A DNA stretch of 64,000 bases from UBA9926 sp023261215 (GTDB taxonomy: Bacteria; Pseudomonadota; Gammaproteobacteria; Pseudomonadales; Azotimanducaceae): positions 3,515 to 67,514 of the forward strand of contig JAYPYV010000015.1 of assembly GCA_038136035.1 (NCBI GenBank). Direction: 5' to 3'. The notes under the pieces are model-generated. The model ran no database searches, was not told the origin of the DNA, and saw nothing but the letters and a program-made list of their open reading frames with translations. The position numbers and the translations under genes are program-made. Each line of letters opens with the position of its first letter. The first letter of the stretch is position 1. Below, piece by piece: positions 34,568-43,194 of the stretch.

Positions 34568-35488
34568 ATGAATTCTATTGTGCAGGGGGCGGCGAATGCG
34601 CCAACGCCGTTGGTGTCGGTTCGATCCCTATCGAAGACGATCAAAGGCAAGCAAATCTTGAATGATGTCAATTTTGATATTCAGCCTGGGCGTGTCGTAG
34701 GGTTTCTGGGGCCCAACGGCGCTGGGAAGACCACCACGATCAAGGCAGCCCTGGGGTTTACAGGTTACCAGGGTGATATTCGTGTGATGGGGCTAAGCCC
34801 AAAGCGCCAGCGCCATCAGGTGATGGCCTCGGTGAGTTTCATATCAGACGTGGGCATCCTGCCAAGGTGGTTGCGGGTCGATCAGGCGATTGCGCTCATG
34901 GCCGGAATCCATCCGAAATTTGAAGCAGAGAAAGCTCGCGCGCTGCTTGCAGAATCGCAGATCGGAGAACGTGCGTTGATCAGTACCTTGTCCAAAGGCA
35001 TGGTGACGCAACTTCATCTGGCACTGGTGCTCGCACTGGATGTGGAGTTGCTGGTGCTTGACGAGCCGACGTTGGGGCTTGATTTGCTCTATCGAGAATC
35101 GTTTTATCGGCAACTGTATGAGCGATTTTTGAGCGAGTCTCGATCTTTGCTCATTAGCACGCATCAAATTGAGGAAATCGAATTCCTCCTGTCCGATTTG
35201 GTCATCATTGACCAAGGTCAGATTCTGCTGAACGAAAGGCTAGAGTCTATTTCAGAAAAATTCCAAACCGTGGAAGTTCGGCCAGAGGCCGTGAGCGAGG
35301 CCCGCTCCAAAGGTCCGATCTTTGAGCGAGCCAATCTGGCGGGTGCCGTGATGATTTTTTCGAATCAAGAGAACCAAGACTGGTCGGCGTTAGGACGCGA
35401 GCGCCAAACCAGTCTTGCGGAATTGTTCGTTGCCTTGGTTGGGGGCACCAATAAACCATCGAAGCGAAACCAGGAGATCCGGTCATGA
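34568..35488 (+). CDS. ABC transporter ATP-binding protein
   Basis: 306 residues. Walker A GPNGAGKT (48-55), Q-loop region VSFISDVGILP, signature LSKGMVTQLHLALVLALD (a degenerate LSGGQ) and Walker B LLVLDEPTLGLD, H-loop STHQIEEIE. The divergent signature is common in YtrB-like ATPases that work with ABC-2 type permeases. The C-terminal 80 residues are a regulatory extension. The ATG at 34568 follows GAGG; an earlier ATG at 34556 would overlap the regulator by four bases. It overlaps the permease start at 35485-35488. Confidence 0.92.
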   Translation: MNSIVQGAANAPTPLVSVRSLSKTIKGKQILNDVNFDIQPGRVVGFLGPNGAGKTTTIKAALGFTGYQGDIRVMGLSPKRQRHQVMASVSFISDVGILPRWLRVDQAIALMAGIHPKFEAEKARALLAESQIGERALISTLSKGMVTQLHLALVLALDVELLVLDEPTLGLDLLYRESFYRQLYERFLSESRSLLISTHQIEEIEFLLSDLVIIDQGQILLNERLESISEKFQTVEVRPEAVSEARSKGPIFERANLAGAVMIFSNQENQDWSALGRERQTSLAELFVALVGGTNKPSKRNQEIRS

Positions 35489-36360
35489 CGCGCACGCTAT
35501 CTATGAAATGGTCGCTTCTGCTCCGAAAAGAAATATGGGAGCACCCCGTGCTCTCCTACCGATTGCCGGTTGGGTTCGCGGGGTTGCTTTTGATTCTATC
35601 CCTCGTCTCTGCAGTGCTCGGCAATGAGTTTTTACTTTCCAATTCTGGTGAATGGATGGCGGACATTGAGGTCAATGGCGGTGATGTAGATCTCGCCAAT
35701 ATGGGGCCGCCGATCGCCAAGATGGGATCTGCCGTGGCCGCGGGGTTTGGGTTTTTGGGATTGCTCGCCGGTTGGAGCTACCTGATGTCTGCTCTGTACC
35801 AAGAACGCCAGGATCGCAGCATCTTGTTTTGGTTGTCATTGCCGGTGTCTGATGCGGAAACCGTTCTTATCAAGGGCGTGCTTGGTTGGCTCGTCATTCC
35901 GGCCTTTTATTTTGGCGTGGGTTGGGCTGTTGGCGGCGTGATGACGGTCATCGCGTCGGTCGCCGCGACATGGGTGATGTCCTTATCCGGGGTATTGCTC
36001 GCTGCGATCGCGGCCTATGGTGCGAACGTATTCGATCTCATTGCACTGGTTGTCACTCAAGTGCTCTGGTCTGCGCCATTTCTTGCCTGGACCTTACTGG
36101 CGTCGCAGTGGGCCAATCGCAACCCCCTGTACTGGGTGTTGGGCGTGCCTTTTGCTGCTACCTTGATTGAGAATGCGCTTTTGCGTGAAGCAGTGATGAC
36201 GGATTGGTTCTGGTCTCGGGTCGCGGGAAACCCGGAATTGGGCAGCGAGGGGGCTATCTTGGTTCAAGCCTCTCAAATGTTGCTGGGACTTGGTGTCGCG
36301 GGTGTCTTAGTGGTGCTGACCATTTTGATTCGTCGTCATTGTTATGATCGGTTGCCCTGA
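35485..36360 (+). CDS. ABC-2 type transporter permease
   Basis: 291 residues, about six membrane helices (first near residues 28-46; last near 263-282 before RRHCYDRLP). The loop YQERQDRSILFWLSLPVSDAETVLIKG is the conserved coupling region of ABC-2 permeases. AGGAG precedes the ATG. With the ATPase it forms an exporter that is probably induced by an envelope-active compound, by analogy with YtrA-regulated systems; that role is inference. About 160 bases separate it from serA. Confidence 0.9.
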   Translation: MTRTLSMKWSLLLRKEIWEHPVLSYRLPVGFAGLLLILSLVSAVLGNEFLLSNSGEWMADIEVNGGDVDLANMGPPIAKMGSAVAAGFGFLGLLAGWSYLMSALYQERQDRSILFWLSLPVSDAETVLIKGVLGWLVIPAFYFGVGWAVGGVMTVIASVAATWVMSLSGVLLAAIAAYGANVFDLIALVVTQVLWSAPFLAWTLLASQWANRNPLYWVLGVPFAATLIENALLREAVMTDWFWSRVAGNPELGSEGAILVQASQMLLGLGVAGVLVVLTILIRRHCYDRLP

Positions 36361-36486
36361 GTGAGTGGGGTGGAAAGGCAATGTCCTAATCGAGCCCCTA
36401 GTGATCTCGGACTTTTTCCGAGCGGGTCCTGAGTCCGCTTCAAGCATCCCTTGAAAAGAATCGCACTTTGGGCCGATTGAGGCGTG

Positions 36487-36492
36487 TACAAT
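36487..36492 (+). promoter_or_regulatory. Candidate -10 element for the serA-like gene
   Basis: TACAAT at 36487-36492 lies 27 bases before the start at 36519. No good -35 is seen at the expected distance, so this is tentative. Confidence 0.3.
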
Positions 36493-36518
36493 AGCGGCTT
36501 TTTCGATGGGGCCATGTC

Positions 36519-37694
36519 ATGTTTCAGATACGAACACTGAATAATATCTCGGCGAAAGGCTTATCGAAATTCGAAGGCGGCGATTATTCGCTAGGGGAGC
36601 ACATCGAAACGCCGGACGCTATTTTACTCCGCAGTCATAAGCTTTCGCTGGAAGAAACGGGTGATGCATTGCTTGCGATCGGCCGAGCGGGTGCTGGGGT
36701 CAACAACATTCCAGTTGAAGCCATGTCCGCGCGGGGCATCGTGGTCTTTAATACGCCGGGTGCCAACGCCAATGCGGTGAAAGAGTTGGTGATGGCCGGT
36801 CTCTTGCTCTCGTGTCGCGGCATCGTGCAAGGCATTGACTATGTGAATCGCTTGTCTGCAGATCAAGACAAGGCAACTTTGAACAAGGACGTAGAGGCCG
36901 CCAAGAAGCAATTCAAAGGTTCTGAGCTCAAGGGGCGAACCTTGGGGGTTGTTGGTCTCGGAGCGATTGGGTCAATGGTCGCGGATATGGCGCTCGGACT
37001 TGGCATGAATGTCTTGGGTTACGACCCGGCAATCTCTGTCGAGGCGGCTTGGCGCTTGTCGAGCCAGGTGCAGAGAATGGAAAACATGGCAGCGTTGCTG
37101 GCACGTTCAGATATGGTGACCTTGCACGTTCCAGCACTTCCAGAAACCGAAGGCTTGATCGACGCCGCTCAAGTTCAGGGCATGAAGCGAGGGGCTGTAC
37201 TGCTTAATTTTGCTCGAGGTGAGTTGGTTGTTCCGGAGGCTATTCGCGAGGGCGTGACGTCAGGGCAAATCAGCCAATACATTTCAGATTTTCCCACGCC
37301 GGAGTTGCTCGGCCTCGAGGGCATCATGGCAACGCCTCATTTGGGCGCGAGCACCGATGAAGCTGAAGAGAATTGCGCCATGATGGTTGCAGATCAAATG
37401 ATCGACTTTTTAGAGCATGGCAATATTAAGAATTCAGTGAATTTCCCTGCCGTTAGCCTTGAGCGCAGTGCGACGGGCAGTCGAATCGCGATCGTGAATC
37501 GCAATGTGCCGCGACTTCTGGGTTCGGTCCTGAGTATTCTGGCGGATCGAAATATCAACGTGATCGATATGATCAATAAGAGTCGAGAAGACCTGGCTTA
37601 CAATCTGATCGATATTGAAGCGGCCCCAGATGAGGAGCTTGCTGGCGTGCTACGTAAAGTCGAAGACGTCATCAGCGTTCGTTTGATTCCTTAG
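36519..37694 (+). CDS. serA: D-3-phosphoglycerate dehydrogenase
   Basis: 391 residues; oxidises 3-phosphoglycerate with NAD in serine synthesis. N-terminal part RAGAGVNNIPVEAMSARGI, nucleotide-binding motif VVGLGAIGSMVADMA, catalytic Arg in LNFARGELVV, and Glu/His in ELLGLEG and TPHLGASTDEAEENCA. A C-terminal ACT domain (about 320-391, RNVPRLLGSVLSILADRNINV) suggests serine feedback. GGGG lies eight bases before the ATG. The stop overlaps the mnmC stop region by four bases. serC, often near gyrA-pheA, is not in this window. Confidence 0.92.
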   Translation: MFQIRTLNNISAKGLSKFEGGDYSLGEHIETPDAILLRSHKLSLEETGDALLAIGRAGAGVNNIPVEAMSARGIVVFNTPGANANAVKELVMAGLLLSCRGIVQGIDYVNRLSADQDKATLNKDVEAAKKQFKGSELKGRTLGVVGLGAIGSMVADMALGLGMNVLGYDPAISVEAAWRLSSQVQRMENMAALLARSDMVTLHVPALPETEGLIDAAQVQGMKRGAVLLNFARGELVVPEAIREGVTSGQISQYISDFPTPELLGLEGIMATPHLGASTDEAEENCAMMVADQMIDFLEHGNIKNSVNFPAVSLERSATGSRIAIVNRNVPRLLGSVLSILADRNINVIDMINKSREDLAYNLIDIEAAPDEELAGVLRKVEDVISVRLIP

Positions 37695-39499
37695 TTTTTC
37701 ATCGGCCTTCGAGGGTCAAAGCGATCGGGTCGGAAGCGGTGACGCATGCTGCGAGGCAGGCTGCGTGGCGCTCCCGCCAAGTGCTCGGCGATCGACTCAC
37801 CCGCCAGGGCTGCGTGCGTCGCGCCGTGAGAGCCAAACCCTGTACTCGCAAAACAGCGTGGGCCATTCAGAGCTTGGTTGTCCTCACTTGGCGCCTGGAA
37901 AATCCAGTTTGACTCCGGGTCCTCAGGATTGCAGGCGTTTGCCTGATCCATGCGTTGCCAAGCGGGTTGCGCGAATCGATGAGTGAAACTTTCTCCAAAG
38001 CCGGGCACTCTGTCTGGATAGGCCACTCGAACGCCTGTGTGCTGAGTGGTCGGAACGATTTTGATTCCAGGAAAGTGTGCACTCAGCTTTGCTGATAGCG
38101 CGCGCGTGTCCTCATCCCTTGGCTCGATCGATTGGTCGTCAAGCGCGTACGTGCTCCCGATTAAGTAAAGATCTTTGTTGAGGTGCGTTAAGCCGAAATC
38201 CCCCGAATAGAGTCGGGGAAGGGGTGCCGACGTGCGGAACACCATGGACTGTCCGCGAATATGCTTCATCGACCAGGGAAGAAACTGCGTCGTCTCTGCG
38301 CCAGTGGCGAGGACGAGGGTGTCAGCTATGAACTCGTGCCGGTCCTTGGAACGAATAAGCCAATGGGTATCCGATGCTTTGATTTGGCGAATGTCGCATT
38401 CGGTGGCATCTGCTGGCGTCCAGCGCAAAATGCCGGCGGTAGGAAAGCGTAATTGACCCTGTTGATCACACAGCAGGTCGTCGGGAAGGTGCTCTGCTAA
38501 TCGCGCCATGCGCGTTTGCCTCGTGGGGTCGGCGCTCAACCAGTGCATGGGCGCCGGTTCAAATTCGGGTGAGTGAAGACGCGTGAAGTGATGCGCGGCC
38601 AATGAGAACAACGCTCTGTCGTCAGGGAGCAGAGACAACTGAGGATAAACATTAAAGGCGGGTTGATTCGAGGCTCTTTTCGCCTGTGGGGACGTCAACA
38701 ATTGATGCGGGATTGAATACCGAGTCAGCGCTCGACTAATGGCTGTCCCAGCCAAACCGTTGCCAATAATCAATGGTTCTGGTGTGAGTTTAGGCGTGGG
38801 CGCCCAGTTGCCCGGTTTCTGAGCGAACAAAAGCTCGCGTTTTGTACCGAAGCCTGGGCGTTTCATGACATCAAACCCAGCGGCAGTCAGGCCATGTCTG
38901 AGGCTTGCGGCGACCGAAAAGGAACTCAAAGTGGCGCCGGCTTTACTCCGCAGGGACATCTGGTGATAGACAAAGGCGTTAAAGACTTCGGGATTCGTTG
39001 CAGGCTTGAAGCCGTCTAGGTACCAAGCGTCGACTTGAGCCTCGAGCTCGGGGAGCGCGCGATTGATGTCATCGAAGATAAAGACCAGACGGATGCGTGG
39101 ATGCAACCAGACGGGAAACCAGCCTTTGATTGAATTTGGGTATCGTTCGATCAGCGCGCGGGTGAGGGGTGTTTGCTGTGTCGCCCAATAGTCTGCCAGC
39201 GTGCGCGCCGGAGGTGGAAAACGCTCAAACGCGTAGTAGTGGAGCGTTGCATTCGTCGATACGCTGAGAAACTGCTCGGCAGTCAACAGAAAATTGTGGC
39301 CGAAGCCAAAACCAATCTCAGCCAGGGTGAAATGCTGATTTGATCGCACGCGGTGATCGAGGGCATGTTGCGCAGGGAAGACAAAGGCTTTCTCGGCGAG
39401 AGGGTCGCCCTTGGCCCAATAGTGATCTTCAAAGCGTTCGCTGAAAGGCTGACCGTTTGACCATGTGATCTCTGGGTTTTCAGCGCGATAGCTGGTCAT
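37691..39499 (-). CDS. mnmC: tRNA 5-methylaminomethyl-2-thiouridine biosynthesis bifunctional protein
   Basis: 602 residues. The N-terminal half is a SAM methyltransferase (EIGFGFGHNFLLTAEQFL, YLDGFKPATNPE) that makes the final mnm5 methyl group; the C-terminal half is an FAD oxidase (IIGNGLAGTAISRAL, LVLATGAETTQFLPW, PRCFASTGFGSHGATHA) that first removes the carboxymethyl group at U34 of tRNA. Both halves look complete. It is the last gene of the minus-strand run from 41605, overlapping the sulfurtransferase gene by 20 bases. Confidence 0.95.
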   Translation of the reverse strand: MTSYRAENPEITWSNGQPFSERFEDHYWAKGDPLAEKAFVFPAQHALDHRVRSNQHFTLAEIGFGFGHNFLLTAEQFLSVSTNATLHYYAFERFPPPARTLADYWATQQTPLTRALIERYPNSIKGWFPVWLHPRIRLVFIFDDINRALPELEAQVDAWYLDGFKPATNPEVFNAFVYHQMSLRSKAGATLSSFSVAASLRHGLTAAGFDVMKRPGFGTKRELLFAQKPGNWAPTPKLTPEPLIIGNGLAGTAISRALTRYSIPHQLLTSPQAKRASNQPAFNVYPQLSLLPDDRALFSLAAHHFTRLHSPEFEPAPMHWLSADPTRQTRMARLAEHLPDDLLCDQQGQLRFPTAGILRWTPADATECDIRQIKASDTHWLIRSKDRHEFIADTLVLATGAETTQFLPWSMKHIRGQSMVFRTSAPLPRLYSGDFGLTHLNKDLYLIGSTYALDDQSIEPRDEDTRALSAKLSAHFPGIKIVPTTQHTGVRVAYPDRVPGFGESFTHRFAQPAWQRMDQANACNPEDPESNWIFQAPSEDNQALNGPRCFASTGFGSHGATHAALAGESIAEHLAGAPRSLPRSMRHRFRPDRFDPRRPMKN

Positions 39500-40397
39500 T
39501 CGCTCTGCCGATGGGATGCTGGGGATGGGTGATCCAATCGCTGAAGGAACCCGCGTAAAGCGCTGGCTCGCCGAACCCAGCCAGCAGTAGGGCTATCATG
39601 TTAACGGTTGCGGTGACGCCCGATCCGCAGTAGCAGGTGACTTTGGCGCCATCGTTCAAGCCCAAGCTCAAAAATTGATTCCTCAGGGTTTCCGCCGGTA
39701 GAAAGCAGCCTGCGTCATCTAGATTGTCAACGAAGGGCCGGCAAAGCGCGCCCGGAATGTGGCCAGCCACTGAATCAATGGGCTCATGATGGCCAAGGTA
39801 TCGCTGAAGGTCTCGAGCATCCAGCAATTGCTCGAAGGGCGCTGCTTTTCGCGTTGAGCGCTCGTGCCACAGGCCGGGCGCGCGCGCCATGGACAAATTC
39901 GCAACGTCGTCACGATGAGCAACCGGCGTATGACCGGGCTTGGGTGACCAAGCGCAAGGCTGCGCGTGGGGTGCACTCCGGCTTAAAGCGCCCGACGCAG
40001 CGCGCCAAGCTTCGAATCCGCCGTCCAGCACGCGAACGCGCGACAGACCCAAGTGCCTCAGCAGCCACCAACAGCGCCCGGCATAACCAGCCTGTCTTTG
40101 ATCGTAAACAACGATATCGCTCTCGTCGCAAACGCCGAGTGACGCAAGACGCGACGCCAAAATCGAAAAGTCTGGCAGTGGGTGGCGCCCCGTGACGCCG
40201 GCTACGACCGCGCCAGACAAGTCCTCATTAAGATTCAGGTAGTGGGCGCCTGGGATATGAGCGTCTTCGTAGAGTCGCTGGCCTTCATTTGGATCCATGA
40301 GATTGAAGCGACAATCAAGGAGCGTGAGCGATGACCCTTCGGCGCCGAGAAGGTGATTGAGTTGGGCGGCAGAGATCAACAGATCGCTTCTATCCAC
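39480..40397 (-). CDS. Rhodanese-type sulfurtransferase (3-mercaptopyruvate sulfurtransferase-like)
   Basis: 305 residues, two rhodanese domains. The N-terminal domain has LLDCRFNLMDPNEGQ and HIPGAHYLNLNEDLSG; the C-terminal domain has the active Cys in CYCGSGVTATVN and ends with GSFSDWI. The CGSG(V/I)T loop is that of SseA-type mercaptopyruvate sulfurtransferases. It starts with GTG. Overlap with mnmC and with the SUI1 gene (8 bases) makes cotranscription near certain; because mnmC works on the thiolated U34 of tRNA, a sulfur-delivery role is possible but unproven. Confidence 0.9.
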   Translation of the reverse strand: MDRSDLLISAAQLNHLLGAEGSSLTLLDCRFNLMDPNEGQRLYEDAHIPGAHYLNLNEDLSGAVVAGVTGRHPLPDFSILASRLASLGVCDESDIVVYDQRQAGYAGRCWWLLRHLGLSRVRVLDGGFEAWRAASGALSRSAPHAQPCAWSPKPGHTPVAHRDDVANLSMARAPGLWHERSTRKAAPFEQLLDARDLQRYLGHHEPIDSVAGHIPGALCRPFVDNLDDAGCFLPAETLRNQFLSLGLNDGAKVTCYCGSGVTATVNMIALLLAGFGEPALYAGSFSDWITHPQHPIGRANDQLSR

Positions 40398-40728
40398 CGC
40401 TAATTTTCGCCTCGTATCCGGCCTTTTGTAGGAGTTTCAGAACGCTCGGACGATGATCTCCCTGGAGAAGAATGTCATCGCCGTCCAGGCTACCACCCAC
40501 GCCCAATTGCTTGCGGAGTGTCTTGGCCAACACTGCCTTTGCCTCAGAAGCCAAAGGCAGACCGGAGATCAACGTCACCGGTTTGCCGCCTCGTCCTTTG
40601 GATTCCCTTCGAATTCGGATCGGCCCAGATGGAATCACCGAGTGAGCAGTCGCTTTGCAAGTGCAGGCATTGACGGCCTGATTGCAGGTTGAGCAAAGTC
40701 TGCCCACGTCAGTTGAGTAAACGGCCAC
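40390..40728 (-). CDS. yciH: SUI1/eIF1-like translation factor YciH
   Basis: 112 residues. The C-terminal SUI1 domain reads GGKPVTLISGLPL, LAKTLRKQLGVGGSL, ILLQGDHRPSVLKLLQKAGY. Bacterial YciH influences start-site fidelity in a way similar to IF3 and eIF1. Before it is a small Cys cluster (CSTCNQAVNACTC) that may bind zinc, as in Pseudomonas homologues. GTG start (MAVYSTD). It begins four bases after the preceding gene. Confidence 0.93.
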   Translation of the reverse strand: MAVYSTDVGRLCSTCNQAVNACTCKATAHSVIPSGPIRIRRESKGRGGKPVTLISGLPLASEAKAVLAKTLRKQLGVGGSLDGDDILLQGDHRPSVLKLLQKAGYEAKISGG

Positions 40729-40732
40729 GGAA

Positions 40733-41158
40733 TTAGCCCTCGCTCAGAATGAAGACGCCAATTTCAGGGCTCTGGCGCGAGAGCTGACAGAAGTGGCTTA
40801 AATCAAAGAGGAACTGACTCAAATCCACCAATTCAAGCTCGTGTCGAGCCATGGGCTCGGCCATAAGCCAATCCCCAACGATGACCTCATTTTGATCATC
40901 GTCGATATCCGCGATCAGATCTCGCATTTCGTCCGAGAGGCCAAAAAGATAGGGCCCTTCATCGCCGATGGCGTGGTCATACTGCTCGTGCACCAGCGCG
41001 TCATCGATGAAGAGTCCTGAGAGCTGGGCGTAGAGTACGGCGCGAGATTCTCTGTCGATGGGGCCTGCGGAGAGGCAGTACCCCGCATCCTCAGGCGAAT
41101 CGTCAATTGAGAGCGACTCGAGCTCCGATCGAGGCCCAAGGATGAATACGTCGGCCAT
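40733..41158 (-). CDS. Acidic protein of unknown function
   Basis: 141 residues, strongly acidic, no membrane segment and no motif that I recognise. The text FILGPRSELESLSIDDSPEDAG at the start is separated from a segment with DEMRDLIADIDDDQNEVIVGD and a C-terminal LVDLSQFLFDLSHFCQLSR. It has an ATG start and sits nine bases after the cold-shock-domain gene and four before yciH, so it is a real operon member. A regulatory or adaptor protein is possible; I cannot name a family. Confidence 0.75.
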   Translation of the reverse strand: MADVFILGPRSELESLSIDDSPEDAGYCLSAGPIDRESRAVLYAQLSGLFIDDALVHEQYDHAIGDEGPYLFGLSDEMRDLIADIDDDQNEVIVGDWLMAEPMARHELELVDLSQFLFDLSHFCQLSRQSPEIGVFILSEG

Positions 41159-41167
41159 ACGGTGTGC

Positions 41168-41605
41168 CTAGATTGCGCTCACCCGGTCAGCTTGAAGGCC
41201 TTTGTCGCCCTCGATGACCACAAAGGTTACGGATTCGCCATCGTTCAGGCTTCGGCGGCCTCGGCCCTTGATGTTGCGAAAATGAACGAACAAGTCCTCA
41301 CCGTTCTCTCGCGTGATGAAGCCATAGCCTTTTTTGGTGTTGAACCATTTCACCGTGCCCGCTTCGTAGTCGGCGTCGTCATCCTCATCGTCATCTTCGA
41401 TGTGATCGTCGTCATCGATCTCGTCTGACACGCCGCTGTTAGAACCGCCCAACAGTGTGGCAACCAAAACGCCAAGGAATAAGATCGCGAGCTTGCCCCA
41501 ATCATTTGTCGTTGATGGCAATTGCAAGGCTTGGCTCTCGAAGAAAGCGAGCGCGGCGAAGAGAACGAGAGCCAAAATCGCCGCGAGTATTAGTTTAACC
41601 GTCAT
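41168..41605 (-). CDS. Membrane-anchored cold-shock domain protein
   Basis: 145 residues. Two membrane helices (about 4-22 and 37-54) form an N-terminal hairpin, then a strongly acidic linker (residues 61-81, 17 of 21 Asp/Glu), then a full cold-shock domain (82-145) with RNP1 KGYGFIT and RNP2 DLFVHF. Cold-shock domains bind single-stranded RNA or DNA; standard Csp proteins are free and about 70 residues, so tethering to the membrane is unusual. It opens an operon with an unknown acidic protein, yciH, a sulfurtransferase and mnmC. Function inferred only from the domain. Confidence 0.9.
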   Translation of the reverse strand: MTVKLILAAILALVLFAALAFFESQALQLPSTTNDWGKLAILFLGVLVATLLGGSNSGVSDEIDDDDHIEDDDEDDDADYEAGTVKWFNTKKGYGFITRENGEDLFVHFRNIKGRGRRSLNDGESVTFVVIEGDKGLQADRVSAI

Positions 41606-41704
41606 GATGAACTCGACTAAGTCGTTAAAAATAGGGGCGAGATCATACTGCCTTATGATTTGAGGTTAAAGGGTCACAAACGCCCATCGGAACCGCATCC
41701 TCCA

Positions 41705-42457
41705 CTATTCGAGGCACTGCAGATAGCGCTTGACCGCCCTGTCGAGACCCATCCAGAGGGCATCAGTCACCAGCGCGTGACCGATTGAAACTTCAAGCAG
41801 GTTGGGAATCCCCTGTTTAAATGCCGCGAGATTATCGAGATTCAAATCATGACCCGCGTTCACGCCAATGCCCAAGGCCGCGGCTAATTGGGCGGTCTCG
41901 GCGAAAGGTTTGATGGCTGCGTTACCTTGATCACGACTAGCAGCGGCGGCGTAGGGGCCCGTATAGAGTTCGATTCGATCGATGCCCGTCATCGGTGCTT
42001 GCTGAAGCTGTGCGGGATCGGCATCAAGAAACACACTGACCCTCGATCCCCAGTTGTGAAGTTGCTGGGCGTAACCCGTGAGTTTGGCGGCGTCACGCTG
42101 GATATCCCAGCCATGATCGCTGGTGAGCTGACGGGGATCATCGGGCACCAAGGTGCACTGCGCAGGTTTGACTGCCTCAATCAGTGCCAAGAAGCCGGGA
42201 TAGCCATTGGGTTCAGGGCCTGCTTCGGGGTTACCCTCGATATTGAATTCGATCTCTGGGTAGTCGCTGAGAAATTCGGCTAATCGGTAGACATCGTCGA
42301 CTCGAATGTGCCGCTGATCGGGCCGAGGGTGTACGGTGATACCTGAACACCCTGCTTCGATACACGTTTTCGCAGCTTCGACCACGTCGGGGATCGACGT
42401 GTCCCTTGAGTTGCGTATCAGGGCAACTTTGTTGAGGTTGACGCTGAGGACTGTCAT
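41705..42457 (-). CDS. pdxJ: Pyridoxine 5'-phosphate synthase
   Basis: 250 residues; joins 1-deoxyxylulose 5-phosphate and 3-amino-2-oxopropyl phosphate to make pyridoxine phosphate. NLNKVALIRNSR at the start, CSGITVHPRPDQRHI, EFNIEGNP, CTLVPDDPRQLTSDHGW and GVNAGHDLNLDNL are the family blocks. This is the slightly longer PdxJ subtype. Start MTVLSVNL shares one base with the stop of the upstream SH3 gene (TAATG), so it is coupled. In many gammaproteobacteria pdxJ follows recO-era instead. Confidence 0.95.
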   Translation of the reverse strand: MTVLSVNLNKVALIRNSRDTSIPDVVEAAKTCIEAGCSGITVHPRPDQRHIRVDDVYRLAEFLSDYPEIEFNIEGNPEAGPEPNGYPGFLALIEAVKPAQCTLVPDDPRQLTSDHGWDIQRDAAKLTGYAQQLHNWGSRVSVFLDADPAQLQQAPMTGIDRIELYTGPYAAAASRDQGNAAIKPFAETAQLAAALGIGVNAGHDLNLDNLAAFKQGIPNLLEVSIGHALVTDALWMGLDRAVKRYLQCLE

Positions 42458-43194
42458 TAAGACCAGCCTCCAGAATATCGTCGATGGTAAATCCGCCGAC
42501 CCAAGAGGAATCCGATCAGGGCCATGCCGAGCGCCGAGCCGACACCAATGAGGTACCACTGCTGCTGAATTTCCGCCTGCTTTTTGCTCTCCAAGCTGCG
42601 CAAATCAGTGATTTCCTCAACCAACAGTGCGTTTTGTTGTTCGAGGCGAGTCCGATCGGCATCCAGCGCCGAAGCGCTTTGACTGAGCTTGCGCATCCGC
42701 TCGGTTTCAACTTGGGCCAGCGTGAGCGCATCACTGGCTTCAGTGTACTGCTGAGCCTGGGAGGCCAGGGCTTGATCAAGCGTTGCATAATCGCTTTCTA
42801 ATTGGCGAACTTGGTCTTTGAGCGCTTGATTCTCCTCGTTCATTGCCTCAAATCGAGCGGCTGCCACCGGCGTCTTCGTGAGGTACTGCTGGTGAATGTA
42901 GCCCTCGGTGGATTCGCCGTTCGAGTCACGATAACGAACCATCACGAAGTCGCTATTCTCGGCCCGCACCAGCAGCTCGAGCGCTGTGCCGCTGGCAAGG
43001 CTCTTGGTGACGGCGTTGGCCTCCGATTCGGGCTTCGCACGAAGCGGAACATAAAGCATATCGTGGATATAAACGGTGTCTGCTGAAACACTGCAGATCA
43101 TGGCGGCCAAGCCGAGTAGCGAGACCTGGACACAGCGCCTATGCGCCAAAAGCCGGAGGAGCCGCTGATCGAACCTTGTCACCCTTCCGTTCAT
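42457..43194 (-). CDS. TIGR04211-type SH3 domain envelope protein (YgiM-like)
   Basis: 245 residues. Signal peptide (hydrophobic segment at about 23-38, ending SVSADTVY), then a bacterial SH3 domain (VYIHDMLYVPLRAKPES to GYIHQQYL), a long coiled coil (about 110-215), and a C-terminal membrane helix (WYLIGVGSALGMALIGFLLGRRIY). This is the YgiM/TIGR04211 arrangement, with the SH3 domain in the periplasm. Coupled by ATGA to the yciI gene. Function unknown, probably cell-envelope related. Confidence 0.9.
   Translation of the reverse strand: MNGRVTRFDQRLLRLLAHRRCVQVSLLGLAAMICSVSADTVYIHDMLYVPLRAKPESEANAVTKSLASGTALELLVRAENSDFVMVRYRDSNGESTEGYIHQQYLTKTPVAAARFEAMNEENQALKDQVRQLESDYATLDQALASQAQQYTEASDALTLAQVETERMRKLSQSASALDADRTRLEQQNALLVEEITDLRSLESKKQAEIQQQWYLIGVGSALGMALIGFLLGRRIYHRRYSGGWS

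Noticed and set aside
36405..36430. Possible terminator after the ABC permease gene (CTCGG...CCGAG around a T run)
   Set aside because: Only five base pairs and the T run is in the loop, not after the stem.
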